Made by a program: the position numbers and the translations under genes | The notes under the pieces: model-generated | Seen by the model: only the letters and a program-made list of their open reading frames with translations | Told to the model about the DNA's origin: nothing | Database searches by the model: none | Source of the DNA: an uncultured Blautia sp. | Lineage (GTDB): Bacteria > Bacillota > Clostridia > Lachnospirales > Lachnospiraceae | Assembly (NCBI GenBank): GCA_934394595.1 | Contig: CAKRRX010000009.1 | Span: 1-39,259, forward strand | Direction of reading: 5' to 3' | DNA length: 39,259 nt | Part shown: one piece after another, positions 33,938-39,259 of the stretch | Numbering within the stretch: position 1 is the first letter of the stretch | Layout: every line of letters begins with the position of its first letter

Positions 33938-35172
33938 AGAAAATGAGATGGCACTTTATTCTGGCAGCTATGGCAGCTGTGTTTATCATGCTGGCGGCAG
34001 TAGTGACTGGAATCAATGTGTGGAATTATCACACCACAGCAAAAAGGGCAGATCAGCGGATACAGGAGATCTTTGATTTTGAGGTAGGGAAAGGAAACAT
34101 GTCGGAAACTGATTCGCCGGAACCTGCCCCACCGGAAATTTTTGATCGCCCGGATGACCGTGATCCGGAGGCACCCTATACCACCCGCTTCTTTATTGTC
34201 CGGTTGGATGAATCAGAAAAGGTGACAGATGTTTCCACTGATTTTATTGCATCTGTAGACAAGGAAGAAGCAGAAGAATTTGCTTACAGTGTGTTAAATA
34301 AAAAAAGACAACAGGGGTATTATAAAGACTATCGTTTCCAGGCTTTTACAGATGATAGTGAAAATATTGTTATATTCCTGAATAGTGCAATGGAACTGCA
34401 TTCCGCACGAAATGTACTTCTGATCTCCTGTTTGGTAGGTGTGGGATGCTTTTTAATCGTATTTCTTTTGGTACTTGTTCTTTCCAGACAGGCTATGAAG
34501 CCGTATATCCGGAATATAGAACGCCAGAGGCGTTTTATCACAGATGCCAGCCATGAGATCAAGACGCCTCTGACTTCCATTGGAACCAGCGTGGATGTGA
34601 TCGAGATGGAGCATGGGCAGGACGAATGGACCAGGAACATTCACAGGCAGACGGAAAAAATGTCCAGAATGGTAGCAGATCTTGTTACCTTGTCCCGGCT
34701 CGACGAGGAAAATCCTTTTTTGGATAAAGTGGAGTTTTCTTTAAGTGATGCTGCCTGGGAAGTGGCTGAACCTTTTACATCTCTTGCAAAGGCCCAGGGA
34801 AAAAATTATTCCCAGCGAATCGAGGAGAACCTGACATTGTGTGGAAATCCAGATGCTGCCAGGCAAATGATCTCCGTTCTTCTGGACAATGCGTTAAAAT
34901 ACTCAGATGAAAATGGCATCATACGGCTGGATGTTTACAAAGACCATGGTAAGACAAAAATTGAAGTTTATAATACCTGTGTGCTGGAGGATACCAAAGA
35001 TCTGTCCAGATTGTTTGAACGTTTTTACCGTCCGGATGATTCCCGTTCAGGAAGGACTGGAGGCAGCGGGATCGGACTCTCTATTGCGCAGGCAGTGGCT
35101 GAGGCTTATGGTGGAAAAATAAAAGTAAGGAGCAAGGATGGAAGATCCATTTTGTTCCAGGTAATAATTTAG
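33931..35172 (+). CDS. Sensor histidine kinase
   Basis: Membrane kinase of 413 residues, full length for its class. TM1 (about 7-30), an extracytoplasmic sensor loop (about 31-160) containing an acidic/proline stretch, TM2 (about 161-184), then DHp and ATPase domains. The H-box DASHEIKTPLTSI carries His208, the N-box DNALKYSDENG is intact, and the G-box GGSGIGLSIAQAVAEAYGG is intact. All catalytic features look functional. The partner regulator upstream is truncated, so the kinase may be orphaned or may signal to a regulator elsewhere. Start ATG overlaps the regulator stop. A hairpin terminator follows at 35204-35239. Confidence 0.93.
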   Translation: MLKKMRWHFILAAMAAVFIMLAAVVTGINVWNYHTTAKRADQRIQEIFDFEVGKGNMSETDSPEPAPPEIFDRPDDRDPEAPYTTRFFIVRLDESEKVTDVSTDFIASVDKEEAEEFAYSVLNKKRQQGYYKDYRFQAFTDDSENIVIFLNSAMELHSARNVLLISCLVGVGCFLIVFLLVLVLSRQAMKPYIRNIERQRRFITDASHEIKTPLTSIGTSVDVIEMEHGQDEWTRNIHRQTEKMSRMVADLVTLSRLDEENPFLDKVEFSLSDAAWEVAEPFTSLAKAQGKNYSQRIEENLTLCGNPDAARQMISVLLDNALKYSDENGIIRLDVYKDHGKTKIEVYNTCVLEDTKDLSRLFERFYRPDDSRSGRTGGSGIGLSIAQAVAEAYGGKIKVRSKDGRSILFQVII

Positions 35173-35203
35173 AGAGCGTACTGCTCTGAAATTTGGATAA
35201 AAA

Positions 35204-35239
35204 GGACAGTTTGGAAGCAAATTTCCAAACTGTCCCTTT
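35204..35239 (+). terminator. Terminator after the histidine kinase
   Basis: GGACAGTTTGGAA (35204-35216) pairs perfectly with TTCCAAACTGTCC (35223-35235) across a 6-base loop, with a short CTTT tail (35236-35239). The tail is weak, but the 13-bp stem is strong. No obvious promoter for pdxS was recognised in the 125 bases that follow. Confidence 0.7.
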
Positions 35240-35366
35240 AAAATATATGAAAATTGGATATTTATTACGGTACAGTATTCCTGTATCCTTTCAGACAAGA
35301 AAAACAGGCAGGAAAATGAGAAAGCTTCGGAAGTTTTCTGCCGGAATCGTACAGGAGGAACTGAAA

Positions 35367-36242
35367 ATGAGCCAGGAAAGATATGCATTAAACAAACAGT
35401 TAGCACAGATGTTAAAAGGTGGTGTGATCATGGATGTGACTACACCGGAACAGGCAAAGATCGCAGAGGAGGCAGGTGCCTGTGCTGTTATGGCACTGGA
35501 AAGAATTCCGGCGGATATCCGGGCCGCAGGCGGTGTTTCCAGAATGAGTGATCCGAAGATGATCAAAGGTATCCAGGAGGCGGTTTCCATTCCGGTTATG
35601 GCCAAATGCAGGATCGGACATTTTGTGGAAGCACAGATCCTGGAGGCTATTGAGATTGACTATATCGATGAGAGCGAAGTCCTTTCTCCTGCAGATGATG
35701 TGTATCACATTGACAAGCGCCAGTTCAAGGTACCTTTTGTGTGTGGGGCAAAAGATCTGGGGGAAGCTTTAAGAAGGATCGCTGAGGGAGCTTCCATGAT
35801 CCGAACAAAAGGGGAGCCTGGAACCGGTGATGTGGTACAGGCTGTACGACACATGCGTATGATGAACAGCGAGATCGCAAAGGTGGTTTCCATGCGTGAG
35901 GATGAGCTTTTTGAAGAGGCAAAGAATCTTCGTGTGCCATATGAGCTTGTAGAATATGTTCACAAAAACGGCAGACTGCCAGTAGTTAATTTTGCAGCAG
36001 GCGGTGTGGCAACTCCGGCAGATGCAGCACTTATGATGCAGCTTGGGGCAGAAGGGGTATTTGTTGGCTCCGGCATTTTCAAATCCGGTGATCCAAAGAA
36101 ACGTGCAGCTGCTATTGTAAAGGCAGTTACGAATTATCAGGATTCCAAAATGCTGGCAGAGCTTTCCGAGGATCTTGGCGAAGCAATGGTTGGAATCAAT
36201 GAGCAGGAAATAAAGCTTCTGATGGCAGAGAGGGGCAAATAA
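35367..36242 (+). CDS. pdxS: Pyridoxal 5'-phosphate synthase subunit PdxS
   Basis: Makes PLP from ribose 5-phosphate, glyceraldehyde 3-phosphate and ammonia in a 12-mer lined by PdxT. The 291-residue TIM barrel has the expected length. Visible catalytic residues are Asp23 in MDVTTPEQA, Lys80 in VMAKCRIGH (substrate Schiff base) and Lys148 in [12 protein letters not shown] near-perfect AGGAGG at 35353-35358 sits before the ATG. A longer in-frame start at 35193 overlaps the terminator and reads through unrelated sequence, so it is rejected. pdxT follows after one base, so the complex is co-expressed. PLP serves the sulfhydrylase encoded nearby. Confidence 0.97.
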   Translation: MSQERYALNKQLAQMLKGGVIMDVTTPEQAKIAEEAGACAVMALERIPADIRAAGGVSRMSDPKMIKGIQEAVSIPVMAKCRIGHFVEAQILEAIEIDYIDESEVLSPADDVYHIDKRQFKVPFVCGAKDLGEALRRIAEGASMIRTKGEPGTGDVVQAVRHMRMMNSEIAKVVSMREDELFEEAKNLRVPYELVEYVHKNGRLPVVNFAAGGVATPADAALMMQLGAEGVFVGSGIFKSGDPKKRAAAIVKAVTNYQDSKMLAELSEDLGEAMVGINEQEIKLLMAERGK

Positions 36243-36243
36243 G

Positions 36244-36822
36244 ATGAAAATCGGGATCCTTGCTGTACAGGGAGCTTTTGCAGAACACAAAAGTAAGCTG
36301 GAAAAGCTTGGCGCAGACTGTGTGGAGCTGAGAAAAAAAGAAGATCTGGACAGCGGCTTTTACGGCCTGGTTTTGCCTGGCGGGGAAAGTACGGTTCAGG
36401 GAAAACTCCTTCGGGAGCTTGAAATGTTTGCTGTCTTAAAAGAGAAAATCCAGGCCGGGCTGCCGGTGCTTGCTACCTGTGCAGGTCTGATCCTTCTGGC
36501 AGACCACCTTTCCAATGACGGGCATGTGTATTTTGGAACCATGCCTGTGACCGTGAAGCGAAATGCCTATGGCAGGCAGCTTGGCAGTTTTCACACAGAG
36601 GAAGAAATGAAAGGAATCGGAAAAGTTCCCATGACCTTTATACGTGCGCCATATATTGAAAAATGCAAAGAAGGTGCAGAAATTCTGGCAGAAGTGGATG
36701 GAAAGATTGTAGCTGTGAAATACAAGGAGCAGTACGGGCTGTCCTTTCATCCGGAGCTGGATGAGGACGACCGGATCCATGAGGCGTTTCTAGACAGTGT
36801 AAAAAGATATGTTGGCAAGTAG
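36244..36822 (+). CDS. pdxT: PLP synthase glutaminase subunit PdxT
   Basis: Class I glutamine amidotransferase that supplies ammonia to PdxS. The 192-residue product has LAVQGAFAEH at the start, GGEST near 47-51 and the nucleophile Cys79 in ATCAGLILLA. His169 and Glu171 of SFHPELDEDDRIHEAFL complete the triad. It is one base after the pdxS stop, so translation is coupled; the pair is classic for Firmicutes lacking the DXP-dependent route. The strong terminator at 36900-36942 closes the operon. Confidence 0.97.
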   Translation: MKIGILAVQGAFAEHKSKLEKLGADCVELRKKEDLDSGFYGLVLPGGESTVQGKLLRELEMFAVLKEKIQAGLPVLATCAGLILLADHLSNDGHVYFGTMPVTVKRNAYGRQLGSFHTEEEMKGIGKVPMTFIRAPYIEKCKEGAEILAEVDGKIVAVKYKEQYGLSFHPELDEDDRIHEAFLDSVKRYVGK

Positions 36823-36899
36823 AATTGTGGGATATGACAACCGAATTCGGATAAATATACCGTAAATTGCAGTGCGCAGCTAAAATCCGTATCAGTAGA

Positions 36900-36942
36900 A
36901 ATACCTGGTTATAGAATCAATCTATAGCCAGGTATTATTTTT
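36900..36942 (+). terminator. pdxST terminator
   Basis: AATACCTGGTTATAGA (36900-36915) pairs with TCTATAGCCAGGTATT (36921-36936) with one G-T wobble, followed by ATTTTTA. Confidence 0.9.
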
Positions 36943-36947
36943 ACATA

Positions 36948-37089
36948 TTGGACAGATAATTCCCAGTATGTTACTATGCATTCATCAACAAAAACAAAGC
37001 AACAACAAAGAAAAAGATGAAAATCAATAACAAAAGTAACATTTATAAAAAGCAGCGAAATTGGCATGAATAAATGCGGGGGTCGCTGC
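36948..37089 (+). promoter_or_regulatory. metY leader: weak promoter, A/C-rich tract and hairpin
   Basis: TTGGAC (36948-36953) and TACTAT (36972-36977), 18 bases apart, are the best promoter candidate. A strongly A-rich, nearly T-free stretch (about 36980-37040) follows. Then comes a hairpin with GCAGCGA (37052-37058) pairing TCGCTGC (37083-37089) and an inner GCAT/ATGC (37064-37067, 37074-37077). The hairpin has no T run and ends 17 bases before the CGGAGG ribosome site. I recognise no known riboswitch (no S-box or T-box features). Confidence 0.35.
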
Positions 37090-37121
37090 AAGAAAATGTA
37101 AAACATACGGAGGAAAATAAA

Positions 37122-38426
37122 ATGGCAGATATCAGAGATTCTAAAAACTGGGGATTTGAAACTAAACAGTTACATATTGGACAGGAGAATGCAGATCCGG
37201 TGACAGATGCAAGAGCCGTTCCGATCTACGCTTCCACATCTTACGTATTCCACAACTCACAGCATGCAGCAGATCGTTTTGGTCTTCGTGATGCAGGAAA
37301 TATTTACGGAAGACTTACCAACCCCACAGAGGACGTTTTCGAGCAGAGAATCGCTGCTCTTGAAGGCGGAGTTGCAGCACTTGCAGTTGCTTCCGGTGCA
37401 GCAGCTATCGATTATACATTCCAGGCCCTTGCAAAAACAGGGGAACACATTGTAGCTTCCAAGACCATCTACGGTGGAACATACAATCTTCTGGCACATA
37501 CCCTTCCACAGACCAATGGCGTAACTGCAACATTTGTAGATCCGGAAGTAGAAGGCTCTTTTGAAGCTGCAATCCAGGAAAACACAAAAGCAATTTTTAT
37601 TGAGACTCTTGGAAACCCGAACTCCAATCTGATCGATATCGAGGAAGTTGCAAAAATTGCGCACAAACATAACATTCCTCTTGTAGTAGATTCTACATTT
37701 GCAACTCCTTATCTGGTTCGCCCAATTGAGTATGGTGCAGATATCGTCGTTCATTCTGCTACCAAATTCATTGGCGGCCATGGAACTGCTATCGGTGGTG
37801 TGATCGTAGACAGCGGAAACTTCGACTGGAAAGCTTCCGGTAAATTCCCGTGGATCTCTGAGCCAAACCCAAGCTACCATGGAATTTCCTTTGCAGAGGC
37901 AACTGCTCCGGCAGCATTTGTAACCTACATCCGTGCTATCATTCTTCGTGATACAGGCGCAACCCTTTCTCCATTCCATGCATTTATGTTCTTACAGGGA
38001 CTGGAAACTCTTTCCTTAAGAGTGGAGCGTCACGTAAGCAATGCCCTGAAGATTGTAGATTACCTGTCAAAACATCCCCAGGTAGAGGCTGTTCATCATC
38101 CATCTCTGGAAAGTGAGCCAAGTCACTATCTGTATAAGAAATACCTTCCAAATGGCGGTGGTTCCATCTTCACATTCGAGATCAAGGGCGATGCCAAGAC
38201 AGCACAGAAATTCATTGATAATCTGGCAATCTTCTCCCTGCTTGCAAACGTTGCGGATGTAAAATCCCTTGTAATCCATCCTGCAACTACCACACACAGC
38301 CAGTGTACAGAAGAAGAGCTTCTTGACCAGGGCATTAAGCCAAACACCATCCGTCTTTCCATTGGTATTGAGAAAGTAGATGATCTGATCGCAGCTCTGG
38401 ATGCAGCATTCGAGGCAGTGAAATAA
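37122..38426 (+). CDS. metY: O-acetylhomoserine sulfhydrylase (aminocarboxypropyltransferase)
   Basis: PLP-dependent Cys/Met metabolism enzyme of 434 residues. It converts O-acetylhomoserine and sulfide or a thiol to homocysteine in methionine synthesis. Lys215 in VHSATKFIGGHG binds PLP. The N-terminal ETKQLHIGQ, the substrate-side YGRLTNPTEDVFEQRIAALEGG and VVDSTFATPYLVRP are family hallmarks. Its length and insertions fit the MetY rather than the shorter MetB/MetC branch; a broader cysteine synthase activity is possible. The ATG at 37122 follows CGGAGG. An ATG at 37074 in the same frame lies in the leader hairpin and is rejected. A perfect terminator follows at 38457-38492. Confidence 0.93.
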   Translation: MADIRDSKNWGFETKQLHIGQENADPVTDARAVPIYASTSYVFHNSQHAADRFGLRDAGNIYGRLTNPTEDVFEQRIAALEGGVAALAVASGAAAIDYTFQALAKTGEHIVASKTIYGGTYNLLAHTLPQTNGVTATFVDPEVEGSFEAAIQENTKAIFIETLGNPNSNLIDIEEVAKIAHKHNIPLVVDSTFATPYLVRPIEYGADIVVHSATKFIGGHGTAIGGVIVDSGNFDWKASGKFPWISEPNPSYHGISFAEATAPAAFVTYIRAIILRDTGATLSPFHAFMFLQGLETLSLRVERHVSNALKIVDYLSKHPQVEAVHHPSLESEPSHYLYKKYLPNGGGSIFTFEIKGDAKTAQKFIDNLAIFSLLANVADVKSLVIHPATTTHSQCTEEELLDQGIKPNTIRLSIGIEKVDDLIAALDAAFEAVK

Positions 38427-38456
38427 GACAGAAGCATAAGGTGACAAAATTTTTTG

Positions 38457-38492
38457 CTCCATATTTCCGTAAAAGGAAATATGGAGTTTTTT
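38457..38492 (+). terminator. metY terminator
   Basis: CTCCATATTTCC (38457-38468) and GGAAATATGGAG (38475-38486) form a perfect 12-bp stem with a 6-base loop, followed by six T. Confidence 0.95.
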
Positions 38493-38524
38493 GCGTATTT
38501 TTTTCGCAGAATCCTCACAGTTTT

Positions 38525-38594
38525 TTTCAGGTACATTTCAGGTTGGCCTTTTATAATCCCAAATTATGATCGAAAATGCGAAAGAACATTTTCG
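38525..38594 (+). promoter_or_regulatory. Control region of the VTC gene: direct repeats, -10 and leader hairpin
   Basis: TTTCAGGT occurs at 38525-38532 and 38536-38543, an exact 11-base (one helix turn) spacing, directly upstream of a perfect TATAAT (38552-38557). There is no good -35, which suits an activated promoter. CGAAAATG (38571-38578) and CATTTTCG (38587-38594) then form an 8-bp hairpin just before the ribosome site. Activator binding by a response regulator is inferred. Confidence 0.45.
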
Positions 38595-38610
38595 GGAAGG
38601 GAGGTAAAAG

Positions 38611-39259
38611 ATGGAGCAAAAAGGGCATTATCGCCATGAACTGAAATATAACATAAGCTACTGGCAGTACTTACAGATCCGAAGCAGGCTGCGTCAGGTG
38701 ATGCAGATGGATCCTCATACCGGGAAAGATGGAACCTATCGGATCCGCAGTATTTATTTTGATAATCTGCAGGACAAGGCACTTCGAGAAAAAGTGGATG
38801 GCGTGGCAAAAAGGGAAAAATTCCGAATTCGTTACTATAATGATCATTTTGAACAGATTACACTGGAAAAGAAAATAAAAGATAACAATCTTTGCATGAA
38901 AGTTAGCTGTCCTTTGGAGGAAACACAGTGCAGAAGGCTTCTTTTGGGAGATATGGAATGGATGCGGCAGCATCCGGATTCCCTGGTTCAGGAGCTTTAC
39001 GGGAAAATGAAATATCAGCAGTTAAAGCCAAGGGTACTGGTTTCCTATACAAGAGAACCTTATATTTATGCACCGGGAAATGTGCGGATCACCTTTGACT
39101 GGAATGTGCGGACAACCATGTATCATCAGAGATTTCTGGAAGAGAAAGTGTATGACATTGAAGCCGGGGATTATCCAGGGGAGATGATCATGGAAGTAAA
39201 ATTTGACGGTTTTTTGCCCGGAGTGATACAGGATCTGATTCAGTCGGAGGGAATCCGGC
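38611..39259 (+). CDS. VTC-domain polyphosphate polymerase, 3'-truncated by window end
   Basis: Open from ATG 38611 to the window end, at least 216 residues. VTC-domain (CYTH-like) enzymes extend polyphosphate from ATP at the membrane. Visible are HELKYNISYWQYLQIRSRLR with the tunnel basic residues (about 9-28), RIRSIYFDN (about 45-53), FRIRYYND (about 70-77), LEKKIKD with the tunnel lysines (about 85-91) and RVLVSYTREPYI (about 140-151). IMEVKFDG near 200 is the late Glu-x-Lys strand. AAGGGAGG precedes the ATG. Frequently linked to CotH and DUF4956 genes, which would lie beyond the edge. Confidence 0.88.
   Translation, partial: MEQKGHYRHELKYNISYWQYLQIRSRLRQVMQMDPHTGKDGTYRIRSIYFDNLQDKALREKVDGVAKREKFRIRYYNDHFEQITLEKKIKDNNLCMKVSCPLEETQCRRLLLGDMEWMRQHPDSLVQELYGKMKYQQLKPRVLVSYTREPYIYAPGNVRITFDWNVRTTMYHQRFLEEKVYDIEAGDYPGEMIMEVKFDGFLPGVIQDLIQSEGIR

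Noticed and set aside
35193..35366. 58-residue N-terminal extension of PdxS
   Set aside because: It runs through the kinase terminator and lacks family similarity; AGGAGG at 35353-35358 supports the ATG at 35367.

Overview
The window looks like a chromosomal segment of a low-to-moderate GC, spore-forming Clostridia, most likely Lachnospiraceae (Blautia/Dorea-like). Supporting signs are AddAB instead of RecBCD, a DUF4250 microprotein, an alpha/beta-type small acid-soluble spore protein with a sigma-G-like promoter, PadR/HAAS/DUF4097/PspC envelope genes, a VTC-type polyphosphate polymerase and strong AGGAGG ribosome sites. Almost everything is on the + strand. The exceptions are an FMN-bind-like membrane protein (14927-15388) and an RNA m5C methyltransferase (22630-24039). 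No tRNA, rRNA, CRISPR array, insertion sequence or prophage was seen.

Layout. 1-3084: heat-shock promoter, clpB, the DUF4250 gene and a strong terminator. 3176-7806: MarR regulator with an elaborate operator region, then a translationally coupled heterodimeric ABC exporter. 7960-14971: HelD-like helicase, a lipoprotein, a SAM methyltransferase, Hsp33 (hslO) and glutamine-dependent NAD synthetase (nadE). 15468-22649: addB-addA, ending in a bidirectional terminator shared with the RNA methyltransferase. 24165-27272: RluA/RluD-type pseudouridine synthase, a cell-wall amidase with wall-binding repeats and an HD-domain hydrolase.

27259-35172 is the accessory-looking part. It has a helix-turn-helix gene coupled to a compact HipA/CtkA-like kinase (a candidate two-gene toxin-antitoxin-like module), a decayed segment with a LysR-like C-terminal remnant, and a PadR-HAAS-DUF4097-PspC operon. 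A SASP gene, an AAA-ATPase/PD-(D/E)XK protein and a two-component system follow. In that system the response regulator has lost most of its length while the sensor kinase is intact.

35204-39259: pdxS-pdxT (PLP synthase), a PLP-dependent O-acetylhomoserine sulfhydrylase (metY type) and the start of a VTC-domain polyphosphate polymerase cut by the window end. The most unusual items are the HTH/HipA-like kinase pair, the truncated regulator beside an intact kinase, the sigma-G-driven SASP, and several terminators whose stems double as coding sequence or as the -35 of the next promoter.
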